Assembly (NCBI RefSeq): GCF_900177775.1
Contig: NZ_FXWH01000003.1
Coordinates: 1 to 64,000, forward strand
Length of the DNA stretch: 64,000 nucleotides
Reading direction: 5' to 3'
DNA from: Pseudidiomarina planktonica
GTDB lineage: Bacteria; Pseudomonadota; Gammaproteobacteria; Enterobacterales; Alteromonadaceae
The notes beneath the pieces were generated by a model. It saw nothing but the letters and a program-made list of their open reading frames with translations. It was not told where the DNA came from and made no database searches. Each line of letters begins with the position of its first letter. Position 1 is the first letter of the stretch. The position numbers and the translations under genes were made by a program. Below are positions 56,294-64,000 of the stretch, piece by piece.

Positions 56294-56608
56294 TCAGAAT
56301 TTCACTTCGGTAACAGGGTTATCGGTATATTTCAGGTCGACTTGATACTCAGTGCCACCAGCGCGTATGAAAAAGTAGGTTTTTTCGCGCTTAAACAGCT
56401 CTTGCAGCGATATATTTTTTACGCCGGGACGACGCACGGGTTCCCAGTCGGACAATTCGACACCGTATTTAGACACCAGAATATTCGGGTATCTATCGTT
56501 GGTAACCAGCAGTAGCTGGCGCGACTCGTCTTTTAAGGTGATGGTGTTGCCCATCAACGTGTATGGCTCTTCACTTCCGAACAAGGTGACATCCTCAAAC
56601 CATGGCAA
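56294..56608 (-). CDS. Small uncharacterised protein upstream of the transglutaminase-like gene
   Basis: At most 104 residues. The outermost start is TTG at 56608 without a ribosome site; a TTG at 56584 has GAGG 8 bases ahead and would give 96 residues; the first ATG is at 56554 (86 residues). A stop lies just upstream in frame, so it cannot extend. No signal peptide is visible from any start, though its partner is exported, so a lost or frameshifted N-terminus is possible. Beta-rich, no recognised family. Confidence 0.55.
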   Translation of the reverse strand: MPWFEDVTLFGSEEPYTLMGNTITLKDESRQLLLVTNDRYPNILVSKYGVELSDWEPVRRPGVKNISLQELFKREKTYFFIRAGGTEYQVDLKYTDNPVTEVKF

Positions 56609-56705
56609 TTTTTATCGGCATACTATAACGCGAACTGTTTAAGTCGCCAACTTTCTACGCCCAATCGCGGTGTTTTATTTCTAAACCCTAATAATTAACT
56701 AACCG

Positions 56706-57134
56706 TTAGTCGTTATTTTCTGTCGCAATATTTTGTAAATAGTCTTCCAGAATTAAAACCGCCGAGGCGCTATCAATTTGCCCTTTATCCAATTTACGGA
56801 AACCACCCCGGTCAAAAAGTTCTTCGCGGGCGGCCACTGTGGTCAGACGTTCGTCCTGGAACTTCACTGGCAGGCCGTAACGACCGTGCAAACGCTGGCC
56901 AAACTTGCGCGCCTGCTGAGTTAGTAATTGTTCGGAGCCGTCCATATTCAGTGGTAAACCAACTACCACGTATGCTGGCGCCCATTCTTCCAGCAGCTTA
57001 CTAACCAGTGGCCACTGTGGCTGACCGTCACGAGCTGCTAAGGCTGGTAATGGGCTGGCGGTTGCGGTGATCTGCTGGCCCACAGCCACACCAATGCTTT
57101 TGGTGCCAAAATCAAAGCCCAGCACACTACTCAT
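56706..57134 (-). CDS. ruvX: Holliday-junction resolvase-like RuvX (YqgF)
   Basis: 142 residues from ATG 57134, overlapping the algH stop (ATGA); homology starts at [19 protein letters not shown]. RNase H-like fold with the acidic residues in [22 protein letters not shown] and [13 protein letters not shown]. It trims the 5' end of pre-16S rRNA and is essential in E. coli. The frame to 57164 is rejected because it enters algH. Confidence 0.96.
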   Translation of the reverse strand: MSSVLGFDFGTKSIGVAVGQQITATASPLPALAARDGQPQWPLVSKLLEEWAPAYVVVGLPLNMDGSEQLLTQQARKFGQRLHGRYGLPVKFQDERLTTVAAREELFDRGGFRKLDKGQIDSASAVLILEDYLQNIATENND

Positions 57135-57709
57135 GCATGGCCTGCTTCGGGTCCTAGCTGCCAAATATCAATGCCCAGCTTTTCTGCTGCCCGCTGCCAG
57201 CGTTCACGCACCGGCGTTTGAAACAAAATATCGGCATCAGCAGGTATGGTGAGCCAGCTGTTTTCCGCTAGTTCCTGTTCCAGTTGCCCGGCGTCCCAAC
57301 CAGCGTAACCCAAAGTCAGAATAAACTTGTGCGGGGCCGCGCTGGAACCCAGTGACTCCAGAATATCCTTGGAGGTGGTGATCATGATGTCGTCACTCAG
57401 TTGCAAGCTGCTGCGCCAGGTGTCTTGCGGCGGATGCAGCACAAAACCCCTGTCGGTGGCTACCGGGCCACCGGAATAGACCGGTGCCGTTAAACTGCGA
57501 TGTTCATCGGTTTGCCCTTCAGGTACCACAATTTCGAGCTTTTCCAGTAGCGAGCTAACGTTCAAATCCACTGGCTGATTAATAATTAATCCCATGGCAC
57601 CTTCTTCGTTGTGCTCACAAATATAAGTCACGGTGCGACTGAACAACGGATCAGTCAAACTGGGCATGGCAATTAAAAAATGATTCTGCAGACTACTTAG
57701 CTGTTCCAT
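57131..57709 (-). CDS. algH: YqgE/AlgH family protein (DUF179)
   Basis: 192 residues from ATG 57709, with GAGGAA 4-5 bases ahead; this start lies inside the end of gshB. It has the family opening [37 protein letters not shown] and later [14 protein letters not shown]. Function is not settled; named for effects on alginate in Pseudomonas. Overlaps gshB by 17 bases and ruvX by 4, in the order conserved with E. coli. Confidence 0.95.
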   Translation of the reverse strand: MEQLSSLQNHFLIAMPSLTDPLFSRTVTYICEHNEEGAMGLIINQPVDLNVSSLLEKLEIVVPEGQTDEHRSLTAPVYSGGPVATDRGFVLHPPQDTWRSSLQLSDDIMITTSKDILESLGSSAAPHKFILTLGYAGWDAGQLEQELAENSWLTIPADADILFQTPVRERWQRAAEKLGIDIWQLGPEAGHA

Positions 57710-58655
57710 GACGTTCCTCGTGTACTGCTTCCACAGCGTCAAACAACTTGGCGGCAATGTTAATGTCGTAGGCGGCTTCTATTTCACGCATACAGGTAGG
57801 GCTGGTTACGTTGATTTCGGTAATGCGATCGCCAATCACATCTAAACCAACCAGCAATAAGCCGCGCTTTTTCAGTTCCGGGCCAACCGCTTTGGCCAGT
57901 TCCCAGTCGCTGTCAGACAACGGCTGCGGGCGACCGCTGCCACCGGCGGCTAAATTACCGCGAGTTTCGCCGGCCGACGGAATACGGGCCAGCGAATAAG
58001 GCATAGCTTCGCCGTTAATCAAGATAATACGTTTGTCGCCGTCTTTAATGGCAGGCAGGTAACGTTGCACCATGGCGTAGCGGTTACCATGCTCGGTCAG
58101 GGTTTCAATAATCACCCCTAAGTTTGCGCCGGCTTCACCAACGCGGAATATAGACGCACCGCCCATACCATCGAGTGGTTTTAAAATAATGTCTTTATGC
58201 TGCTGATGAAACTCGCGAATTTGCCCTGCGTTGCGGGTAACTATGGTTTCGGGAATGTGGTCCGGGAACCAGGCGGTAAATAGCTTCTCGTTACAATCGC
58301 GCAGGCTGTCTGGTCTATTCACCACTACCGCGCCGCGTTGCTCGGCCAATTCCAGCATGTAAGTAGCGTACACAAACTCCATGTCGAACGGCGGATCTTT
58401 GCGCATCATTATCACATCAAAATCGCCAAGCGGCATGGTTTGCGATTCACCAAGCTTATAAAAATCAGTTTTCTGATCGGTTACCTGAACACTGCGGGCG
58501 CTGGCCATTGGCTCGCCCATAACCACAGACAAATCTGACATTTCTAAGTAATACAATTCATAGCCACGTTGCTGAGCTTCCAGAAGTAGCCGGAAGCTGG
58601 TGTCTTTCCACGTTTTTACCGTGGCAATAGGATCCATAATCATGGCTAATTTCAT
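57693..58655 (-). CDS. gshB: Glutathione synthetase
   Basis: 320 residues. ATP-grasp ligase that joins gamma-glutamylcysteine and glycine. It has MIMDPIATVKTWKDTSF, RKDPPFDMEFVYATYMLE, KPLDGMGGASIFR and VTSPTCMREIE. The order rsmE-gshB-yqgE-ruvX is as in E. coli; gshB starts 29 bases after rsmE and its end contains the algH start. Confidence 0.97.
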   Translation of the reverse strand: MKLAMIMDPIATVKTWKDTSFRLLLEAQQRGYELYYLEMSDLSVVMGEPMASARSVQVTDQKTDFYKLGESQTMPLGDFDVIMMRKDPPFDMEFVYATYMLELAEQRGAVVVNRPDSLRDCNEKLFTAWFPDHIPETIVTRNAGQIREFHQQHKDIILKPLDGMGGASIFRVGEAGANLGVIIETLTEHGNRYAMVQRYLPAIKDGDKRIILINGEAMPYSLARIPSAGETRGNLAAGGSGRPQPLSDSDWELAKAVGPELKKRGLLLVGLDVIGDRITEINVTSPTCMREIEAAYDINIAAKLFDAVEAVHEERHGTAK

Positions 58656-58683
58656 GCAATTACTCCTTGCTGTAAGCCGTTAG

Positions 58684-59427
58684 CTAGGCTAAGTCGCCAA
58701 ATTCATATTGTAGAATAGATAGAGCGGTTAACGCGGCTGTTTCAGTGCGCAGCACCCGCGGTCCTAAGCGAACGGGCAGGAAACCACTGTGCTTTGCCTG
58801 CTCAACTTCGGCGTCGGTGAGTCCGCCTTCCGGGCCTATTAATAATTGTATATTGGTGCGCTCAGCGCCGGCTTCAAGGGGCAGTTCCCGTAGCGCTTTT
58901 GGCGCGTATGGGTCCAGCGTTAGCCGAACCGCTGCCGATGCCTGTTCAAACCACTGGTTTATTGACACCGCAGGGTGCACTTCAGGCACTACCGCACGAC
59001 CACTTTGTTCGCAGGCGGCAATCACTATTTTTTGCCATTGCTGCTGCTTTTTCTCGAGCCGGTCGCCGCTTAGCTTTACGCCACAACGTTCGGTAAATAA
59101 GGGAGTGATGCTAGCTACGCCAAGCTCAACTGATTTTTGCAACACGAAATCCATGCGGTCGCCACGGGATATGCCTTGCCCCAAATGAATGGCTAGCGGT
59201 GACTCATTGTTCACTGCCCGAGCCTGTTGTACCTGCACCTGCACCTGACGTTTGTCGGCGCTAACAATTTCAGCGCTGTAAAAATGGCCGTCGCCATTAA
59301 ATAACTCAAGTTGTTGACCGGGTTGCATGCGCAGCACCCGCGCAACATGTTGCACCGCATCGTCGCTAAGCATGATCAGGCTGTCGGCTGCCAATGGCTG
59401 GGTTTGGTAAATACGGGGTATACGCAT
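58684..59427 (-). CDS. rsmE: 16S rRNA m3U1498 methyltransferase RsmE
   Basis: 247 residues from ATG 59427, since MRIPRIYQ matches the E. coli start; a TTG four codons earlier sits nearer the GGAG but is not supported by homology. SPOUT methyltransferase with a C-terminal knot: LLIGPEGGLTDAEVEQA and RLGPRVLRTETAALTALSILQ. First gene of the rsmE-gshB-algH-ruvX run. Confidence 0.95.
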   Translation of the reverse strand: MRIPRIYQTQPLAADSLIMLSDDAVQHVARVLRMQPGQQLELFNGDGHFYSAEIVSADKRQVQVQVQQARAVNNESPLAIHLGQGISRGDRMDFVLQKSVELGVASITPLFTERCGVKLSGDRLEKKQQQWQKIVIAACEQSGRAVVPEVHPAVSINQWFEQASAAVRLTLDPYAPKALRELPLEAGAERTNIQLLIGPEGGLTDAEVEQAKHSGFLPVRLGPRVLRTETAALTALSILQYEFGDLA

Positions 59428-59609
59428 AGTAAGTGCCAACTACTCCGGTTAACGTGGCATGATGAACTCAATTATCCTAGCAGAAAGGCAAGTAGGGCGG
59501 TAACACAATAGATGATAAGTTGCGTAATCAGGCTGCCGCTATAGAATACCAGTTGATTCATTACCAGAGTCGCAGCCAGCACCACCAAAGTCTGAGGATA
59601 ATTCGTATC

Positions 59610-61475
59610 ATGAAGGGTTACTTAATTGCCGCAACAACACTTCTGCTTGGCTATTTTGCCGCAGTACCAACGACTTCTGCCGAAGTTCCTGAATTAGACA
59701 TGCAGCGCGAGCCAGATGTGCACAGCTATGCGCGCTTACAGGAAATTTCGACCAGCCATTTGGATTTAAATGTCACCGTTGATTTTGCGAAAAAGCAGGT
59801 GCAGGGGCATGCCACTTATACTCTGGTTCGCAATGGTGAGGCTGAGGCGGTTTATCTGGATACGCGTGAATTAACCATCTTAAGAGCCGAGGCTTTGGTT
59901 GATGAACGTTGGCAGGTTACCCCCCACAAGCTGGGTTTACCGCACCAGGTTTTAGGCCGTGAATTGCGCATTGAAGTGCCTGAAACTGCAACGAAAGTAA
60001 GGGTTCACTACCACTCTGCACCTACTGCTACTGGCTTGCAATGGCTAACGCCGCAGCAAACCGCAGGTAAACAGCAGCCCTTTATGTTCAGCCAGTCGCA
60101 AGCTATTCACGCACGTAGTTGGATTCCTATTCAGGACACGCCCGCGGTGCGTTTAACTTATGACGCCACAGTACGTACCCCCAAAGAAGTTATTGCGGTA
60201 ATGAGTGCGAATAACGAACTTGAGCCAGAGCGTAACGGCGAGTTTAAGTTTTCCATGCCACAGCCCATTCCACCGTATTTAATTGCAATTGCCGTGGGTG
60301 ATTTGCAAAGCAAGAGTATTTCCGACCAGGTAGCTGTGTTTGCTGAGTCTTACATTGTCGAGCGTGCGGCCAATGAATTTAGTGATACGCCGGCAATGAT
60401 TGAAACTACCGAAGCTATGTATGGCCCTTACCGCTGGGAGCGTTATGATTTATTAGTGCTACCACCAAGCTTCCCATTCGGTGGCATGGAAAATCCGCGC
60501 TTGTCGTTCATTACGCCAACAATCATTTCTGGTGATCGCACGCTGATTAATTTAATTGCACATGAGCTGGCGCACTCTTGGTCGGGTAATTTGGTTACCA
60601 ATGCCAGCTGGCGCGACTTGTGGATTAACGAAGGCTTCACCAGCTACGTGGAAAATCGGATTATGGAAGCACTGTTCGGTGAACGTCGCGCAAACATGGA
60701 GTTGGCACTTGGTTATCAAGATTTGATGGCAGACATGAACGACCTTTCGGCGGCTGACACAGTACTGAATATTGAACTGGGCCAGCGCGATCCCGACGAT
60801 GTATTTTCGCAGGTACCTTATGTGAAAGGGCAACTGTTACTGGTTTATTTAGAGAAAAAGTTTGGGCGTGAATTGTTTGATGAGTTTTTGCGTAATTACT
60901 TCCGCGACTTTGCGTTTAAAAGCATAGATACCGCCATGCTGAAAAGCTACATACAGCGCGAACTGCTGGAGCAGTACCCTGATGTAGTCAGCATGGCTAA
61001 GTTGAATGAATGGATACATGAGCCTGGCTTACCAGAAGATGCTCCGCAGCCGGAATCCGACGCTTTCGCCCAGGTGGAAATGCAGCAAAAGCGCTGGCTG
61101 AAGGGCGGCCAACTTAATACTGCCGAGTGGACGACGCATGAATGGCTGCACTTTATTAATGGCCTGCCGCTGGATATTTCCACCGCAAACATGGCACGGC
61201 TGGATAGAGAGTTTGACTTAACGCAAAGTCAAAATAGCGAAATTGCTCATGCATGGCTAAAGTTAGCTATTCAGAAGAATTATGAACCAGCGCGGAAAAG
61301 GTTGCGTAATTACCTGCTAAGCATTGGTCGCAATAAATTAGTAGGACCCTTGTACCGTGAGTTAGCAAAAACCGAAACGGGTTTGAAATGGGCGCGGGAA
61401 GTATTTGCTGAAGCCCGTGCAGGATATCATCCGCTGACACAAAGCCAGACCGAACAAATTTTGCAGCTGGACTAA
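59610..61475 (+). CDS. Exported M1 aminopeptidase (LTA4 hydrolase-like)
   Basis: 621 residues from ATG 59610, which gives a signal peptide (1-24); the longer reading has a non-signal extension. Zinc site His318-Glu319-x2-His322 and Glu341, with GGMEN in FGGMENPRLSF upstream as exopeptidase motif. The C-terminal part (about 470-621) is helical, as in leukotriene A4 hydrolase/aminopeptidase B. It probably cleaves N-terminal residues of peptides in the periplasm. Divergent from rsmE, separated by 182 bases. Confidence 0.9.
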   Translation: MKGYLIAATTLLLGYFAAVPTTSAEVPELDMQREPDVHSYARLQEISTSHLDLNVTVDFAKKQVQGHATYTLVRNGEAEAVYLDTRELTILRAEALVDERWQVTPHKLGLPHQVLGRELRIEVPETATKVRVHYHSAPTATGLQWLTPQQTAGKQQPFMFSQSQAIHARSWIPIQDTPAVRLTYDATVRTPKEVIAVMSANNELEPERNGEFKFSMPQPIPPYLIAIAVGDLQSKSISDQVAVFAESYIVERAANEFSDTPAMIETTEAMYGPYRWERYDLLVLPPSFPFGGMENPRLSFITPTIISGDRTLINLIAHELAHSWSGNLVTNASWRDLWINEGFTSYVENRIMEALFGERRANMELALGYQDLMADMNDLSAADTVLNIELGQRDPDDVFSQVPYVKGQLLLVYLEKKFGRELFDEFLRNYFRDFAFKSIDTAMLKSYIQRELLEQYPDVVSMAKLNEWIHEPGLPEDAPQPESDAFAQVEMQQKRWLKGGQLNTAEWTTHEWLHFINGLPLDISTANMARLDREFDLTQSQNSEIAHAWLKLAIQKNYEPARKRLRNYLLSIGRNKLVGPLYRELAKTETGLKWAREVFAEARAGYHPLTQSQTEQILQLD

Positions 61476-61533
61476 ACAGCTGCCCACGGACACTGGCAGG
61501 TTAGCGGTTCAACGCAAGCAGAAGGAATTTTAC

Positions 61534-62601
61534 ATGTTGAAATCAGTAGGATATGCAGCTAAGGCTGCTGACAAGCCATTGGACACTTTTCAGTTTGAAC
61601 GTCGTGAGGTAACCCCAAACGATGTGCAAATCGAAATTCTTTACTGCGGTGTTTGCCACTCGGATTTGCATCAAGCTCGCGACGAGTGGCACAACACGAT
61701 TTTTCCAATTGTTCCTGGCCATGAAATTGTTGGCAAAGTAACTAAAGTTGGCGACAAAGTTAGCAAGTACAAGGTTGGTCAAACCGTAGGTGTGGGTTGC
61801 ATGGTTGATTCCTGCCGCACCTGTTCAAGCTGTGAAGAAGGTTTAGAGCAATACTGTGAGAACGGCTTTGTGCCTACCTATAACGGCGAAGAAAAACATA
61901 TAGACGGTGTTACCTATGGCGGCTATTCCGACAACATAGTGGTGCACGAAGATTTCGTTTTAAAAGTATCAGACAAACTAGATTTAGCTGGTGTGGCACC
62001 GCTGTTATGTGCCGGTATTACTACCTATTCGCCATTGCGCCACTGGGGCGTTGGTGAAGGCCATAAAGTTGGTATTGTGGGCTTAGGCGGACTTGGCCAC
62101 ATGGGCGTAAAACTCGCCAGCGCTATGGGTGCCAAAGTAGTGCTGTTTACGACTTCACCGGGCAAAGTTGAAGACGCCAAGCGCTTAGGTGCCGACGAAG
62201 TGGTGATTTCTAAAAACGAAGACGAAATGAAAGCTCACACCAACAGCTTTGATTTTATTCTGAACACCGTAGCGGCGCCGCACGATCTCGATGCGTACAT
62301 GACTTTGCTGAAGCGCGACGGCTCTATGACTTTGGTTGGTGTGCCAGCCGAGCCGCATCCGTCGCCGCAAATTATGAATCTGATTTTCAAACGTCGTAGT
62401 TTGGCCGGCTCACTCATTGGTGGCATTGCGGAAACTCAGGAAATGTTGGACTTCTGTGCCAAGCACAACATTACTTCGGATGTTGAAATGATTGATATGG
62501 ACTATATTAACGAAGCCTATGAACGCATGTTAAAAAGCGATGTGAAATATCGCTTTGTTATTGATATGGCTTCACTGAAGAAAGGTAAGGACGCAGCCTA
62601 G
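61534..62601 (+). CDS. Zinc-dependent alcohol dehydrogenase (YahK-like)
   Basis: 355 residues. Catalytic zinc ligands in YCGVCHSDLH and PGHEI, structural zinc cysteines in CRTCSSCEEGLEQYC, and a Rossmann GLGGLGHMG. The cinnamyl-alcohol-dehydrogenase-like group to which E. coli YahK belongs reduces a wide range of aldehydes with NADPH. No operon partners. The intergenic region beyond carries the metK operator and promoter. Confidence 0.92.
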   Translation: MLKSVGYAAKAADKPLDTFQFERREVTPNDVQIEILYCGVCHSDLHQARDEWHNTIFPIVPGHEIVGKVTKVGDKVSKYKVGQTVGVGCMVDSCRTCSSCEEGLEQYCENGFVPTYNGEEKHIDGVTYGGYSDNIVVHEDFVLKVSDKLDLAGVAPLLCAGITTYSPLRHWGVGEGHKVGIVGLGGLGHMGVKLASAMGAKVVLFTTSPGKVEDAKRLGADEVVISKNEDEMKAHTNSFDFILNTVAAPHDLDAYMTLLKRDGSMTLVGVPAEPHPSPQIMNLIFKRRSLAGSLIGGIAETQEMLDFCAKHNITSDVEMIDMDYINEAYERMLKSDVKYRFVIDMASLKKGKDAA

Positions 62602-62624
62602 TTGATTAGTTATACCTTATAACT

Positions 62625-62648
62625 AGAAAGCTAGACTTATAGACGTCT
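62625..62648 (+). promoter_or_regulatory. Tandem MetJ boxes upstream of metK
   Basis: Three adjacent 8-mers: AGAAAGCT (5 of 8), AGACTTAT (6 of 8) and AGACGTCT (8 of 8, the exact consensus). MetJ with S-adenosylmethionine binds such tandem met boxes and represses metK, so the operator fits its position. It lies next to the presumed -35. Confidence 0.8.
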
Positions 62649-62653
62649 AAAAC

Positions 62654-62682
62654 TGGAAAAGCCAGCGAGGCTTCGGTAGAAT
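62654..62682 (+). promoter_or_regulatory. metK promoter embedded in a hairpin loop
   Basis: -35 TGGAAA (62654-62659), a 17-base spacer and -10 TAGAAT (62677-62682), followed by a GC-rich discriminator and an ACTTTTTG start region. The -10 lies in the loop of the terminator hairpin at 62657-62707. Confidence 0.6.
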
Positions 62683-62707
62683 GCGCCGACTTTTTGCTGG
62701 CTTTTTT
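62657..62707 (+). terminator. Terminator of the alcohol dehydrogenase gene
   Basis: AAAAGCCAGC (62657-62666) pairs with GCTGGCTTTT (62696-62705), followed by further T residues. The loop is 29 bases long and holds the metK -10. Transcripts starting at that promoter lack the left arm and so escape the hairpin. Confidence 0.7.
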
Positions 62708-62781
62708 ATGTGAAATGTTGCTGAGCGCTGTTCCGAGCTGTATGCCTGGCAGTCAGCACCATAAAAAACTATAGGATAACT

Positions 62782-63927
62782 ATGTCACGTCATTTATTTA
62801 CTTCTGAATCGGTGTCTGAAGGGCATCCGGACAAAATAGCAGACCAAATCTCAGATGCGGTTTTAGATGCGATTCTGCAGGTGGATCCGAAAGCGCGTGT
62901 TGCCTGTGAAACTTACGTAAAAACCGGCATGGTGTTGGTTGGTGGTGAAGTATCTACTACCGCCTGGGTAGACATTGAAGATATTACCCGTAAAACCGTT
63001 CGCGAAATTGGTTACACCCATTCTGATATGGGTTTTGATGCTGATTCTTGCGCCATTTTAAATGCTATTGGTAAGCAGTCGCCTGATATAAACCAAGGTG
63101 TTGACCGTGAAAGTCCGGAAGAACAGGGCGCTGGCGATCAGGGCTTAATGTTTGGTTATGCTTCCAACGAAACCAGCGTATTAATGCCGGCACCTGTTAC
63201 TTATGCGCACCGGTTAGTGCAGCGTCAGGCTGAAGTTCGTAAAAACGGTTTACTGGAATGGCTGCGTCCTGACGCCAAAAGCCAGTTAACCTTTGTGTAT
63301 GAAAACGGCAAGCCGGTGGGTATTGATACCGTGGTGTTGTCGACTCAGCATCGCGAAGACATTAGCCTGGCTCAGTTGAAAGAAGCCGTGATGGAAGAAA
63401 TCGTAAAGCCAGTGTTACCAGCAGATTGGGTAACCCCGGAAACTCGTTTTCATATTAACCCAACCGGACGCTTTGTTATCGGCGGACCTATGGGTGATTG
63501 CGGCTTAACCGGTCGTAAAATTATCGTGGATACCTACGGTGGTATGGCTCGTCATGGTGGCGGTGCTTTTTCCGGTAAAGATCCGTCAAAAGTTGACCGT
63601 AGCGCGGCTTATGCGGCACGTTATGTGGCGAAAAATCTGGTTGCTGCCGGTTTGGCTGAGCGTTGCGAAATTCAGATTTCCTATGCCATTGGTGTGGCTG
63701 AGCCAACCTCTATCAGCATTGAAACTTTCGGTACCAGCAAACACGATGAAGTGGCGTTAATTGCGCTGGTGCGTCGCCATTTCGATTTGCGCCCTTATGG
63801 TTTAATTAAGATGTTGGACTTAGAACGCCCTATATATGGTGAGACTGCAGCCTATGGCCACTTTGGTCGTGAGCAGTTCCCATGGGAAAAAACGGACAAG
63901 GCTGAAGCCTTGAAAGCTGATATCTAA
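62782..63927 (+). CDS. metK: S-adenosylmethionine synthetase
   Basis: 381 residues, full length. It makes SAM from methionine and ATP with tripolyphosphate cleavage. It has [30 protein letters not shown], the second ATP motif [21 protein letters not shown] and the [19 protein letters not shown] phosphate loop. A ribosome site TAGGATAA sits before the ATG. MetJ boxes upstream argue for SAM feedback. Confidence 0.98.
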   Translation: MSRHLFTSESVSEGHPDKIADQISDAVLDAILQVDPKARVACETYVKTGMVLVGGEVSTTAWVDIEDITRKTVREIGYTHSDMGFDADSCAILNAIGKQSPDINQGVDRESPEEQGAGDQGLMFGYASNETSVLMPAPVTYAHRLVQRQAEVRKNGLLEWLRPDAKSQLTFVYENGKPVGIDTVVLSTQHREDISLAQLKEAVMEEIVKPVLPADWVTPETRFHINPTGRFVIGGPMGDCGLTGRKIIVDTYGGMARHGGGAFSGKDPSKVDRSAAYAARYVAKNLVAAGLAERCEIQISYAIGVAEPTSISIETFGTSKHDEVALIALVRRHFDLRPYGLIKMLDLERPIYGETAAYGHFGREQFPWEKTDKAEALKADI

Positions 63928-63928
63928 T

Positions 63929-63957
63929 TTGCTTGTAAGCCCCGAATTGTGGACAAT
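63929..63957 (+). promoter_or_regulatory. Promoter for the gene after metK
   Basis: -35 TTGCTT (63929-63934), a 17-base spacer and -10 GACAAT (63952-63957), running on into ACATTTTG. A GGGG site at 63985-63988 and ATG at 63996 may start the next gene just before the window ends; in many gammaproteobacteria this would be tkt. Confidence 0.5.
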
Positions 63958-63990
63958 ACGCGCACATTTTGTGGGCAGCAATTCGGGGTT
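63940..63990 (+). terminator. Terminator of metK with a promoter in its loop
   Basis: CCCCGAATTG (63940-63949) pairs perfectly with CAATTCGGGG (63979-63988), loop 29 bases, then TTTAAAC. The -10 of the downstream promoter lies in the loop. The U-run is only three bases long. Confidence 0.65.
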
Positions 63991-64000
63991 TAAACATGAC

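Noticed and set aside
62602-62781. SAM riboswitch ahead of metK
   Set aside because: No SAM-I or SAM-II type core; the exact MetJ boxes and a terminator/promoter explain the region.
1-64000. tRNA/rRNA genes, IS elements, integron sites and CRISPR arrays
   Set aside because: None could be recognised by reading; all large spaces are filled by core genes.

Overview
The window is a stretch of gammaproteobacterial core chromosome. Gene content and order point to a marine Alteromonadales-type organism, with Idiomarina/Pseudidiomarina my best guess. Support for this comes from PanP in place of PanD, the AmgK-MurU recycling pair, a pspA locus without pspBC, and several gene blocks collinear with E. 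coli (yadGH/panCB/folK/pcnB/gluQ/dksA/sfsA/hrpB/mrcB/hemL/erpA; apaH/apaG/rsmA/pdxA/surA/lptD/djlA/rluA/rapA; ruvX/yqgE/gshB/rsmE/metK). The species cannot be fixed by reading alone. I see no rRNA, tRNA, insertion sequence, prophage or CRISPR.

Layout. 1-323: no assignable gene, two hairpins and a sigma-54-type promoter. 0.3-3.6 kb: pspA, a small membrane protein, a PCu(A)C copper chaperone, a DUF2333 protein and an outer-membrane barrel. 3.8-6.0 kb: a REC-DUF3369-GGDEF-EAL regulator. 6.0-9.0 kb (minus): a DUF3299 protein and a MacB/FtsX-type ABC exporter with a histidine-rich loop, directly behind ppa. 9.1-11.7 kb: fbp diverging from mpl. 11.7-16.5 kb (plus): ubiX, ABC-2 transporter, TrmB-like methyltransferase, panP. 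16.5-22.4 kb (minus): panC, panB, folK, pcnB, gluQ, dksA, sfsA. 22.5-28.6 kb (plus): pepB, hrpB, mrcB chained by 4-base overlaps. 28.6-31.4 kb (minus): hemL, pyrB, hemJ. 31.5-34.1 kb (plus): a DUF6776-type protein, erpA, pepQ. 34.1-36.5 kb (minus): anmK and a MepM-like endopeptidase. Then tyrS (plus) and a chemoreceptor (minus).

40.1-46.7 kb (minus) is the lptD-surA-pdxA-rsmA-apaG-apaH block for envelope biogenesis and ribosome maturation. Divergent from it are amgK-murU-djlA (plus). These are followed by a DUF3530 protein, rluA and rapA (minus), a PIN-PhoH protein (plus), an uncharacterised exported transglutaminase-like protein with a small partner, ruvX-algH-gshB-rsmE (minus), then an exported M1 peptidase, a zinc alcohol dehydrogenase and metK (plus).

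Themes. Peptidoglycan synthesis and recycling recurs (mpl, mrcB, anmK, MepM-like, amgK, murU), as do envelope assembly (lptD, surA, pspA) and B5 synthesis (panB, panC, panP). The most unusual signals are regulatory. Hairpins span stop codons at gene ends, and promoters sit inside terminator loops around metK. Several housekeeping promoters share a -10/discriminator/start block running into ACnTTTTG. Most of the window is ordinary core genome, and I do not claim a wholly new system. The best candidates for new biology are the His-rich ABC locus, the transglutaminase-like pair and the terminator-promoter overlaps.
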